A stretch of DNA of 64,000 nt. Source: Herbidospora mongoliensis (GTDB taxonomy: Bacteria; Actinomycetota; Actinomycetes; Streptosporangiales; Streptosporangiaceae). A model generated the notes under the pieces. It did not search any database and was not told the DNA's origin. It saw nothing but the letters and a program-made list of their open reading frames with translations. Location of the stretch: contig NZ_BBXD01000019.1 of NCBI RefSeq assembly GCF_001570545.1, forward strand, positions 124,001 through 188,000, written 5' to 3'. The number at the start of each line of letters is the position of its first letter. The stretch's first letter is position 1. Positions 36,545-44,854 of this stretch are shown piece by piece. The position numbers were made by a program, and so were the translations under genes.

Positions 36545-39500
36545 ATGCAGAGCAGGCTGCTCGCGGAGCGCTACGAACTGATCTCCCCCCTCGGGCGCGG
36601 CACGATGGGCACGGTCTGGCGTGCAGTCGACCGCACGCTCGGGCGCGACGTGGCGGTCAAAGAGATCCGCCAGGACCCAGGCCTGACCCAGGGGCAGCGC
36701 ACCGAACTCCGCGAACGCATGATCCGTGAAGGACGTGCGGCGGCCCGGGTGCACCATCCCTCCGTGGCGACCATCTTCGACGCGATCGAGGTCGGCGGCG
36801 TCCCGTGGATCATCATGGAACTCGTCGAGGGCCGATCGCTGGAACAGGTCGTCGACGACGACGGCCCCCTGCCCCCACGTTTGGTCGCCGAGATCGGCGC
36901 CGACCTGCTCGGCGCCCTGCGCACCGCCCACACGTCCGGCATCCTGCACCGGGACGTGAAGCCGAGCAACGTGCTGATCACCCACTCGGGGCGGGTGGTC
37001 CTGACCGACTTCGGCATCGCCAAATCGCAGGGCGACTCCGCCCTGACGCAGACCGGGATGGTCATCGGATCGCCCGGCTACACGGCTCCCGAACGCGCCC
37101 GCGGCGACTACACCGGCCCCGAATCCGACCTCTGGTCGCTGGGCGCGACGCTCTACTACGCGGTGGAGGCCCGCCCCGCCTACGAGCGGCGATCGATAGC
37201 CGAGACGCTCGCCGCCCTGATGACCGAGGTCTGCGACCCGCCCCGGAACGCGGGCCCGCTGCGCCCGGTCCTCGAGGCGATGCTGGAGAAGGACCACACC
37301 AAGCGCATCACGGCCGAACGGGCCTCCGTCCTGCTGCGAGCCGTCGCCGACACTCCGACGATGACGCAGTTCCCCTCGGCGGGATCCGGAAGCTCTTCCG
37401 GTTCCGCCCGCCCGACAGGCGGAGCCTTCGCCCCGGACGCGGTGTCGCCCTACCGGGACAGCGGCCCCGATCCCAGCGTCGACCGCCCGTTCGGCGCCCC
37501 CCGACCGGTCCTGGGCAGCACGACCAACGAACGAGACCCGAACCGAACGACGACCCCTGTGCCCTCACCGGGGACAGATGCCGCGCCGACCAGCCCGCGT
37601 ACCGAAATTTCCGGATCTGAGGCTGGATCGAAGGCGTCAGGAGCAGGCGGGGCGGGCGGAGGCGCAGGCAATGTGCCCGCTGACGTTCATCCCACGTGGG
37701 CAGATCCCGATATTTCGGGATCTGGCTTTGTGAGCTCACGGCCCGATACCGCAGGTTCGGCAGGCGGGCCAGGTTCAGCAGGCAGACCAGCCTCGGCAAG
37801 CAGACCAGGCTCGGCAAGCAGGCCGGGCTCCGCGGGTGGGCCGGGCTCCGCAGGCGGGCCGAGTTCGCCGGGCGGGGCAGCTTCAGCAGGCAGGCCAGGC
37901 TCGGCAGGCGGGGCAGGTCCGGCAGGCAGGCCAGGCTCGGCAGGCGGGGCGGGTTCGGCAGGCGGGGCGGGTTCGGCAAGTGGTGCGGGTTCGGCAAGTG
38001 GTGCGGGTTCGGCCTTCAGGTCGGATTCCGCAGGTGCACGTCCAAGAGCAGATGCCGAAATTTCCGGACCTGGCACAGGTCCAAATTCTGCCGACCGCGG
38101 ATCCGGATCAGGCGCTTCGGAGCCTGGCGTGCAGCCTCCGCACACAGGTCAACCGTATGGGGATGCTTCCGCTCATCCCGGTGCAGACGACCTCGGCGCG
38201 AGTGGTTGGGACGCGGGCACTTGGGGCTCAGGTGCTCCGGGCGTTGGCAGCTCCAGTGCAGGTGGTCCGGGCGCGGGCAGTTCGGGAAGCGATCCCGGTG
38301 CAGGCGGTCCGGGCGCAAGTAGTGCGGGCGGACCCAGTGCGGGCGGTCCGGGCGCGAGTAGTTCTGGCGGTCCCGGTGCAGGTGGTTGGGGTGCAGGTGC
38401 CCCCGGTGCGAGTGGCCCCGGGGCGGATGACTTCGAGGACCCCGACGCCACTCGTATTGGTCGGCCTGCCGTCCCCGGTGATCAGACCGTCGTGGTCGTG
38501 AAGTCGGACGCCGACAATCCTGCCGGGCTGGCTGATGACGTCACCGTCATACAGGGACAGCTCCCCGGTAGGCGGGTCTACCCGCCCGACCCGGGCACCC
38601 GTCGCTCCGAGATCGACTCCGATGTCACTCCCCCTTCGGCGCTCCCGCTGCCGCCGCACCCTCCGCAGCAGCAGTGGGCACCCCCACCGGCGGGTCAGAG
38701 TCAAGGCGGCTACCCGCCCCCGCTCCCCCACGGCCCGAACCAGCCCGGCTTCCCTCAGCAAAACCAGCCCGGCTTCGCTCCTGGCCAAGGTGCGTCTAGC
38801 TTCCCCTCTGGCCAAGGTCAGCCCGGCTTCGCTCCAGGCCAGGGTCAGCCCGGCTTCCCCTCAGGCCAAGGTCAGCCCGGCTTCCCTCCGGGCCAGGGTC
38901 AGCCGGGCTACCCCCCTGGCCAGGGCAACCCCGGTTCCCCGCAGGCCCAGGGCAACTACCCGATGAACCTGCCCGGCTACCAGGGCGACCCGAACGCCAC
39001 CCAGGCCGTCCCCCGAGGCCTCGGCACCGACATCTTCTCCATGCAGGGCGCCGCGCCCCCGCCGCCCCCCGGCAAGCCTCGTAGCAAGAGCAGGCTGGTC
39101 CTGCTGCTGGTGCTGGCATTCGTCGCGTGCGTGGCGCTCGCCATCGTCGCCGTCTCGGCGTTCGGGGCCAACAGTGCCGCCCGGACGCCTACCGCCGGCC
39201 GGATCATCCCGCCGAGCCCGACGGCCGCCACCTACGCCCCGGAGCCGCCGGCCCCCGCTCCGGCCAAGGGCATGAAGCGGCAGCAGGGTGAGGGTTTCAC
39301 GATCGATGTTCCGGCGGGCTTCGGTCGTACGGAGAAGGGAACCCAGGTCACCTTCGCGGCCAGGGGCAAGGCCAGCGTTCGGGTGGCCAAGGTCGACATC
39401 TCCGGAGACCTGCTGAAGGCGATCGAGGCCGCCGAGGCCAAGCAGCCCTACGAGGGGTACGCGCTCATCCGGATCGCCCCCCTGGAGGAGTCCCCCTACA

Positions 39501-39700
39501 CGGGGGCCGACACCGCCGAGTGGGAGTACGCCTACGAGGGCAAGGATGGGCTGGTCCACGTCATCGCCAGGTGGGTGGATGTGCCCGACTCCGGTGCGTT
39601 CGCGGTCTACTACTCGGCCCCCGAGGCCGAGTGGGCCAAGGCCAAGAAGCTGAAGGACACCGTTTTCGCCTCGCTCAGGTTCCAGCGCGACCCCAACTGA
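36545..39700 (+). CDS. Receptor-type serine/threonine protein kinase with long low-complexity linker
   Basis: This 1051-residue kinase has its kinase domain at about residues 8–270 ('GRGTMGTVWRA', 'VAVKEIR', 'ILHRDVKPSNV', 'DFGIAKSQGD'). A linker of about 570 residues is very rich in Gly, Ser, Ala and Pro. One membrane helix lies near residues 849–872, and an extracellular domain of about 150 residues ('GEGFTIDVPAGFGRTEKG' to the end) resembles small sensor domains of actinobacterial kinases. It begins 43 bp after the preceding kinase. There is no ribosome site; TATCTT ends 7 bases before the ATG, so a leaderless start is likely. The ligand and targets are unknown; neighbours are two fumarases. 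Confidence 0.93.
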   Translation: MQSRLLAERYELISPLGRGTMGTVWRAVDRTLGRDVAVKEIRQDPGLTQGQRTELRERMIREGRAAARVHHPSVATIFDAIEVGGVPWIIMELVEGRSLEQVVDDDGPLPPRLVAEIGADLLGALRTAHTSGILHRDVKPSNVLITHSGRVVLTDFGIAKSQGDSALTQTGMVIGSPGYTAPERARGDYTGPESDLWSLGATLYYAVEARPAYERRSIAETLAALMTEVCDPPRNAGPLRPVLEAMLEKDHTKRITAERASVLLRAVADTPTMTQFPSAGSGSSSGSARPTGGAFAPDAVSPYRDSGPDPSVDRPFGAPRPVLGSTTNERDPNRTTTPVPSPGTDAAPTSPRTEISGSEAGSKASGAGGAGGGAGNVPADVHPTWADPDISGSGFVSSRPDTAGSAGGPGSAGRPASASRPGSASRPGSAGGPGSAGGPSSPGGAASAGRPGSAGGAGPAGRPGSAGGAGSAGGAGSASGAGSASGAGSAFRSDSAGARPRADAEISGPGTGPNSADRGSGSGASEPGVQPPHTGQPYGDASAHPGADDLGASGWDAGTWGSGAPGVGSSSAGGPGAGSSGSDPGAGGPGASSAGGPSAGGPGASSSGGPGAGGWGAGAPGASGPGADDFEDPDATRIGRPAVPGDQTVVVVKSDADNPAGLADDVTVIQGQLPGRRVYPPDPGTRRSEIDSDVTPPSALPLPPHPPQQQWAPPPAGQSQGGYPPPLPHGPNQPGFPQQNQPGFAPGQGASSFPSGQGQPGFAPGQGQPGFPSGQGQPGFPPGQGQPGYPPGQGNPGSPQAQGNYPMNLPGYQGDPNATQAVPRGLGTDIFSMQGAAPPPPPGKPRSKSRLVLLLVLAFVACVALAIVAVSAFGANSAARTPTAGRIIPPSPTAATYAPEPPAPAPAKGMKRQQGEGFTIDVPAGFGRTEKGTQVTFAARGKASVRVAKVDISGDLLKAIEAAEAKQPYEGYALIRIAPLEESPYTGADTAEWEYAYEGKDGLVHVIARWVDVPDSGAFAVYYSAPEAEWAKAKKLKDTVFASLRFQRDPN
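37755..38020 (+). repeat. In-frame tandem repeats (GSAGGP/GSASRP type) in the kinase linker
   Basis: About 15 degenerate units of 15–18 bp (GGCTCGGCAGGCGGG-like) encode Gly-Ala-Ser-Pro repeats at about residues 404–492. Unit variation keeps the reading frame. This tract is prone to slippage, so its length may vary between strains. Confidence 0.8.
38755..38950 (+). repeat. In-frame PGQGQPGF repeats in the kinase linker
   Basis: Six to eight units close to 24 bp encode (S/P)GQGQPGF(A/P/S)P at about residues 737–800, directly before the membrane helix. They resemble the PGQPY repeats in the tail of the membrane protein at 3233–4237, but are otherwise unrelated. Confidence 0.8.
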
Positions 39701-39733
39701 ATCATTCGTCCGTCTGGGGACAGACTGGGGTGT

Positions 39734-41173
39734 ATGACGCGCATCGAGCATGACTCCATGGGCGAGGTCGAGGTCCCCGACCTGGCCAAGTGGCGGGCGC
39801 AGACGCAGCGTGCGGTGGAGAACTTCCCCGTTTCGGGGAGAGGGCTGGAGCCGGCGCACATCTCCGCGCTGGGCACGGTCAAGGCCGCCGCCGCCGTGGT
39901 GAACGCCTCCTACGGCCTGCTGGAGGCCGACATGGCGGCCGTGATCGCCGAGGCGGCGGGTGAGGTCGCCGCTAACCGGTGGGACGAGCACTTCCCCGTG
40001 GACGTCTTCCAGACCGGTTCGGGAACCTCGTCGAACATGAACGCCAACGAGGTGATCGCGACCCTCGCGGAGGAACGGCTGGGTCGTCCGGTGCATCCGA
40101 ACGACCATGTGAACGCCGCCCAGTCGTCCAACGACGTGTTCCCCTCGTCGATCCACGTCGCCGCCGTGATCGAGGTCTGCCACCGGCTCACCCCGGCGCT
40201 GGAGCACCTGGAGACCGCCCTCCAGACCAAGGCCACCGAGTTCGCGCACGTCGTGAAGTCGGGGCGGACCCATCTCATGGACGCCACCCCGGTCACCCTC
40301 GGCCAGGAGTTCGGCGGTTACGCGGGCGCGATCGAGCTCGGCATCGAGCGGCTCCAGTCGGCGCTCCCCCGGGTCGCCGAGCTGCCCTTGGGCGGGACGG
40401 CCGTCGGCACCGGCATCAACACCCCCGACCGCGAGTGGGCCGGCAAGGTGATCGCGGAGATCTCGCGCACCACCGGGCTGCCGTTCACCGAGGCCAGGAA
40501 CCACTTCGAGGCCCAGGGCGGCCGAGACGCCCTCGTCGAGCTCTCCGGCGTGTTGAAGACCGTCGCCGTCTCGCTCAACAAGATCGCCAATGACCTGCGC
40601 TGGATGGGTTCCGGGCCTCGGACGGGGCTGGGCGAGATCAACCTGCCCGACCTCCAGCCGGGGTCGTCGATCATGCCGGGGAAGGTCAACCCGGTCGTGC
40701 CGGAGGCGGTCACGATGGTCGCCGCCCAGGTCGTCGGGAACGACGCGACCATCACGATGGCGGGGGCTTCGGGGTCGTTCGAGCTGAACGTCCAGATGCC
40801 GGTGATCGCGCGGAACCTGCTGGAGTCGGTCAGGCTCCTGGGGAACGTCTCCCGGCTGCTCGCCGACCGCTGCGTAGACGGCATCACCGCGAACGAGGAG
40901 CGGCTGCGGGAGTACGCCGAGTCGTCCCCCTCAATCGTCACCCCGCTGAACAGGTACCTCGGTTACGAGGAGGCCGCCCGCATCGCCAAGCAGTCTCTCG
41001 CGGAGAAGAAGACCATCCGTGAGGTCGTCATCGCCCGCGACCATGTCGCCAACGGGACGCTCACCGAGGAACAGCTCAACGAGCTTCTCGACGTGCTCCC
41101 CATGACCGGACACATATCGGAGAAGCCCGCTATGTCGGAGCCCCACATGGGCGACAATGTCCCAGACGCGTAG
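39734..41173 (+). CDS. fumC: Fumarate hydratase class II
   Basis: The 479-residue enzyme of the fumarase/aspartase superfamily has '[14 protein letters not shown]', '[15 protein letters not shown]' and the signature '[16 protein letters not shown]' near residue 311 with the flexible catalytic loop. It is an iron-independent tetrameric enzyme of the TCA cycle. The last 15 residues ('[15 protein letters not shown]') extend beyond the usual end. A 5-bp hairpin lies between the kinase stop and this gene; no ribosome site is obvious. With the class I enzyme at 33590, the organism can keep fumarase activity under oxidative or iron-poor conditions. Confidence 0.96.
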   Translation: MTRIEHDSMGEVEVPDLAKWRAQTQRAVENFPVSGRGLEPAHISALGTVKAAAAVVNASYGLLEADMAAVIAEAAGEVAANRWDEHFPVDVFQTGSGTSSNMNANEVIATLAEERLGRPVHPNDHVNAAQSSNDVFPSSIHVAAVIEVCHRLTPALEHLETALQTKATEFAHVVKSGRTHLMDATPVTLGQEFGGYAGAIELGIERLQSALPRVAELPLGGTAVGTGINTPDREWAGKVIAEISRTTGLPFTEARNHFEAQGGRDALVELSGVLKTVAVSLNKIANDLRWMGSGPRTGLGEINLPDLQPGSSIMPGKVNPVVPEAVTMVAAQVVGNDATITMAGASGSFELNVQMPVIARNLLESVRLLGNVSRLLADRCVDGITANEERLREYAESSPSIVTPLNRYLGYEEAARIAKQSLAEKKTIREVVIARDHVANGTLTEEQLNELLDVLPMTGHISEKPAMSEPHMGDNVPDA

Positions 41174-41184
41174 ATTCGGGCCCC

Positions 41185-41949
41185 ATGACGGAAGACCTCG
41201 CCGGGCGGACCGCTCTGGTGACCGGCGCGGGCAGCGGCATCGGCCGCGCCTGCGCGATCAGACTGGCGGCGGCGGGGGCCCGGGTGGTCGTGGCCGACCT
41301 GCGGGAACCTGAGGCGGCCGACACCGCGGCCATGATCGGAGGCGTAGCGGTGACGGCCGACCTCGCCGATCCCGCCGCCTTCGAAGCAGGGCCGCTCATC
41401 GACTACGCCGGCCAAGCCGACATCATCGTGAACAACGCCGGGTTCCAGCACGTCGCGCCCATCGAGGAGTTCCCGCCGGAGATCTTCTCCCGGCTCCTGT
41501 CGGTGCAGGTGGAGGCGCCTTTCCGGCTGGTTCGCGCGGCGTTGCCGTACATGAAGGGCAACAAGTGGGGCCGGGTGGTGAACATCTCCTCGGTGCACGG
41601 GCTGCGGGCCTCGCCCTTCAAAGTGGCCTATGTGACGGCCAAGCACGCGCTCGAAGGGCTGTCGAAGGTGATCGCCCTCGAAGGGGCTCCCTACGGCGTG
41701 ACCTCGACGTGTGTCTGCCCGGCGTATGTGCGCACACCGCTCGTCGAGGACCAGATCGCCGCGCAGGCGGAGGCGCACCGGATCTCGCCCGAGGACGTCG
41801 TCGAGCGCATCATGTTGCAACCGGCCGCCATCAAGCGGCTGGTCGAACCCGAAGAGGTGGCCGAGATGGTCGCCTATCTGTGCGGCCCTGCGGGATCGTT
41901 CATCACGGGGGTGTCCATTCCACTCGACGGAGGCTGGAGCGCGCGTTAA
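41185..41949 (+). CDS. 3-hydroxybutyrate dehydrogenase (SDR family)
   Basis: The 254-residue classical SDR has 'TGAGSGIGRACA' (NAD binding), 'NNAGFQHVAPIEEFP' and the catalytic Ser in 'NISSVHGLRASPFKVAYVTAKHAL' (shown only in part) with YxxxK. The 'FQHV.P.E' and 'SVHG' context is that of D-3-hydroxybutyrate dehydrogenases, which make acetoacetate when storage polyester is used. Its stop overlaps the start of the next gene in TAATG, so it is translated together with its probable regulator. Confidence 0.9.
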   Translation: MTEDLAGRTALVTGAGSGIGRACAIRLAAAGARVVVADLREPEAADTAAMIGGVAVTADLADPAAFEAGPLIDYAGQADIIVNNAGFQHVAPIEEFPPEIFSRLLSVQVEAPFRLVRAALPYMKGNKWGRVVNISSVHGLRASPFKVAYVTAKHALEGLSKVIALEGAPYGVTSTCVCPAYVRTPLVEDQIAAQAEAHRISPEDVVERIMLQPAAIKRLVEPEEVAEMVAYLCGPAGSFITGVSIPLDGGWSAR

Positions 41950-43808
41950 TGAACGTCTTCCTGGAACTGCTGGCCAGGGAGGCCTCGGCCGTGGAGTTCG
42001 AGGGGCCGGTGCTCCAAGCGCGGGCGGCGGGGGCCGACGCGGCCACGCTGGAGGAACTCGAGCGCGAGAAGGTCGCCGCGCTGCGGATCAGGGCCGTCAT
42101 GCGCAGGAGGGCCCGCCGGGAGGCGGAGCTGTCGGCGCTGTTCGACACCGCCAAGGACCTCGCGGGCCTGCGTGACCTCGACGCCGTCCTGGCCGCCATC
42201 GTGCACCGGGCGCGCGGTCTGCTCGGCACCGACGTGGCCTACCTGACGCTGAACGACGCCGAGCGCGGCGACACCTACATGCGGGTCACCGACGGCGTCA
42301 TCACCGCCAGGTTCCGTGCTGTACGACTTCCTCCCGGCACCGGCCTCGGCGGCCTGGTCGCCCAGACGGGTGAGGGCTACGCGACCTCCGACTACTTCGC
42401 CGACGAGCGGTTCCGCCGCGCGATCAGCATCGACGACGCGGTCACAGAAGAGGGGCTGGTCGCGATACTGGGCGTGCCGCTGCGGCTGGGCAGCCAGGTC
42501 ATCGGCGTGCTGTTCGCGGCCGACCGGGGGGCCAGGCCGTTCGCGCGCGAGGAGATCGCGCTGCTGTCGTCGCTGGCCGCGCACGCCTCGGTCGCCATCG
42601 ACACCGCCCGGCGGCTGGAGGAGACCAGGGCCGCGCTGACCGAGCTGAGCGACGCCAACCGGCTGATCCGCAACCACTCGACCGCGATCGAGCGGGCCGC
42701 CGACGCCCATGACCGGATGACCGGCCTGGTGCTGCGCGGCGGCGGCGTGGAGGACGTCGCGGCGGTGGTCACCGAGGTCATCGGCGGCCGGCTGACCGTG
42801 CTCGACGGCTCCGGCGAACCCCTGGTGGGCGACCCCGCCGACGTCGACCCGAGCGTCCCGGACGCGGCGCGGGCCTCCCGCGCGCTGGGCAGATCGGTGG
42901 AGCGGGGCCGGAACCTGATCGCGTCGGTCGACGTGGGCGGCTCGGAGAGCGCCCCGCTGTGCACGCTGGTGCTGCGCACGGCCGGTCCGGTGGCCGACAC
43001 CGACCGGCGCATCCTGGAGCGGGCCGCCCTGGTCACCGCGCTGCTGCTGTTGTTCCGCCGCAGCGTGGCCGACGCCGAGGGGCGGGTGCGCGGCGAGCTG
43101 CTCGACGACCTGATCGCCCGGCCGGACCTGGCCGGGCTGCCCGAGCGGGCCCGCCGCCTGGGGCTCGACCTGGCAGAGCCTCACGTGCTGGTGACCGCCA
43201 GGCACGACGGGCAGCGGGAGCGGGCCGCGTTCTGGGCGTCGTCGGAGGCGGCCCTGACGGGCGGCCTGGCGACCGCGCGCGGCGACGAGGTGGTGCTGCT
43301 GCTGCCGGGCGACAAACCGGGCGTGACGGCCAAGCGGGTGGCGGCCGAGCTGTCGGCCAGCCTGGGCCGTCCGGCCACCGCAGGGGCCGCGCGGGCCGAG
43401 TCCGATGTGGCCGCCGCCTATGAGGAGGCCCGCCGGTGCGCGTCGGCGCTGCTGGCGCTGGGCCGGGCGGGCGACGGCGCCGGCGCGGCAGAGCTGGGCT
43501 TCGTCGGGCTGGTGATCGGCGAGGGGCGTGACGTGGCGGGGTTCGTGCACGGCGCGATCGGGCCGGTGCGCGACTACGACGAGCGGAAGGGCACCCAGCT
43601 CGTCCACACGCTGGCCTCCTACTACGCGTGCGGCGGGCAGCTCACCCGGACCGCCGAGGCGCTGCACATCCACGTCAACACGGTCACCCAGCGGCTCGAC
43701 CGGATCGGGCGGCTGCTGGGCGACGACTGGCAGGAGCCGGAGCGGGCGCTGGAGATCCAGCTCGCGTTGCGGCTCGGTAGTGCCTTCCGCCATCCGCCGC
43801 GCCGGTGA
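41949..43808 (+). CDS. GAF domain PucR/CdaR-type transcriptional regulator
   Basis: The 619-residue regulator has an N-terminal helical region, then a GAF domain (about residues 55–220; 'GVPLRLGSQVIGVLFAADRGARPF' in part). A middle region resembles CdaR GGDEF-like domains. The C-terminal PucR-type helix-turn-helix is 'TLASYYACGGQLTRTAEALHIH' (in part) and 'NTVTQRLDRIGRLLGDDW'. Coupling by TAATG to 3-hydroxybutyrate dehydrogenase suggests that it controls this gene, perhaps by sensing a C4 metabolite through GAF. It has no separate promoter that I can see. Confidence 0.92.
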   Translation: MNVFLELLAREASAVEFEGPVLQARAAGADAATLEELEREKVAALRIRAVMRRRARREAELSALFDTAKDLAGLRDLDAVLAAIVHRARGLLGTDVAYLTLNDAERGDTYMRVTDGVITARFRAVRLPPGTGLGGLVAQTGEGYATSDYFADERFRRAISIDDAVTEEGLVAILGVPLRLGSQVIGVLFAADRGARPFAREEIALLSSLAAHASVAIDTARRLEETRAALTELSDANRLIRNHSTAIERAADAHDRMTGLVLRGGGVEDVAAVVTEVIGGRLTVLDGSGEPLVGDPADVDPSVPDAARASRALGRSVERGRNLIASVDVGGSESAPLCTLVLRTAGPVADTDRRILERAALVTALLLLFRRSVADAEGRVRGELLDDLIARPDLAGLPERARRLGLDLAEPHVLVTARHDGQRERAAFWASSEAALTGGLATARGDEVVLLLPGDKPGVTAKRVAAELSASLGRPATAGAARAESDVAAAYEEARRCASALLALGRAGDGAGAAELGFVGLVIGEGRDVAGFVHGAIGPVRDYDERKGTQLVHTLASYYACGGQLTRTAEALHIHVNTVTQRLDRIGRLLGDDWQEPERALEIQLALRLGSAFRHPPRR

Positions 43809-43831
43809 TATGTGCCGTACGCCCATGGTTC

Positions 43832-43845
43832 GTGACGGGCGTCAC
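43832..43845. promoter_or_regulatory. Crp-like palindrome upstream of the hydrolase
   Basis: GTGACGGGCGTCAC is a perfect palindrome and fits the actinobacterial Crp pattern GTG-N6-GNCAC. It lies 4 bases before a −10-like TAGGTT (43850–43855), so bound protein would cover the promoter region. Confidence 0.5.
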
Positions 43846-43855
43846 TCCTTAGGTT

Positions 43856-44854
43856 GTGAGTATGAACATGGAACGAATCGGTACCGCGAGGCTGACGCAG
43901 AACGTCCGGTCGGTGCCCGGCGCCCAGGGCGAAGCGGTGCTGTTCGTGCACGGCAACGTGTCCTCCGGCGCCTTCTGGGAGGACACCCTCGACGCCCTCG
44001 CCGACACCTGCCGCCCCCTCGCGGTGGACCTGCGCGGCTTCGGCGACACCGACCCCGAGCCGGTCGACGCCTCGCGCGGGGTGCGCGACTACAGCGACGA
44101 CGTGCTGGCGCTGCTCGACGCGCTGGAGATCGACCGGGTGCACCTGGTCGGCTGGAGCCTGGGCGGCGGCGTGGTGCTCCAGGCGCTCATGGACCGCCCC
44201 TCGGTGGTCGCGAGCGTGACGCTGGTCAACCCGGTCTCGCCGTACGGCTTCGGCGGCACCCACGACGTCGCCGGCACGGTCACCCACACCGACCACGCGG
44301 GCAGCGGCGCCGGTGGCGCGAACCCCGACTTCGTGGCGGCCCTGGCCGGCGGCGACACCGGCAACGGCCCGCTGTCACCCCGGCGGGTGTTCCTGACGAC
44401 GTACGTGAAGAACCCCGTCCCCGACGAGGAGCGCTGGGTCGCCGCGATGCTGACCACGCGCATCGGCGACGACCACTACCCGGGCGACGCGGCCCCTTCG
44501 GAGAACTGGCCCGGCGTCGGGCCCGGCACCCGGGGCGTGCTGAACACCCTGTCGCCCGCGCACTTCCGCATCGACCTGAGCGGGATCGATCGGAAGCCGC
44601 CGATCCTGTGGCTCCGGGGCGCCGACGACGTGATCGTCTCGGACGCCTCGCTGTTCGACCTGGCCCACCTGGGCGCCATCGGCGCGATCCCGGGCTCCCC
44701 CGGCACCCCGGCGCAGCCGATGATCGCCCAGACGCGGGCGTTCCTGGACGAGTACGGCGACTACACCGAGGTCGTCATCGACGACGCCGGCCACAGCCCG
44801 CACATCGAGAAGCCCGCGGAGTTCCAGGCCGCGCTGAGGAAGCACCTCGGCTAG
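43856..44854 (+). CDS. Alpha/beta hydrolase
   Basis: The 332-residue protein has the alpha/beta-hydrolase core: oxyanion 'HGNVSSGAFWED', nucleophile elbow 'GWSLGGG' and C-terminal His in 'DDAGHSPHIEKP', with an acid likely in 'LRGADDVIVSD'. A cap domain lies between. The substrate is unknown (esterase, epoxide hydrolase or C–C hydrolase are all possible). GTG 43856 and ATG 43862 both fit; TAGGTT ends 6 bases before the ATG, which suggests a leaderless start there. Its TAG stop shares the palindrome CTAG with the stop of the convergent glycosyltransferase. Confidence 0.9.
   Translation: MSMNMERIGTARLTQNVRSVPGAQGEAVLFVHGNVSSGAFWEDTLDALADTCRPLAVDLRGFGDTDPEPVDASRGVRDYSDDVLALLDALEIDRVHLVGWSLGGGVVLQALMDRPSVVASVTLVNPVSPYGFGGTHDVAGTVTHTDHAGSGAGGANPDFVAALAGGDTGNGPLSPRRVFLTTYVKNPVPDEERWVAAMLTTRIGDDHYPGDAAPSENWPGVGPGTRGVLNTLSPAHFRIDLSGIDRKPPILWLRGADDVIVSDASLFDLAHLGAIGAIPGSPGTPAQPMIAQTRAFLDEYGDYTEVVIDDAGHSPHIEKPAEFQAALRKHLG

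Noticed and set aside
37755-38020. CRISPR-like or satellite repeat array
   Set aside because: The units are contiguous, degenerate, in multiples of three, and lie in frame inside a kinase gene; there are no spacers and no cas genes.
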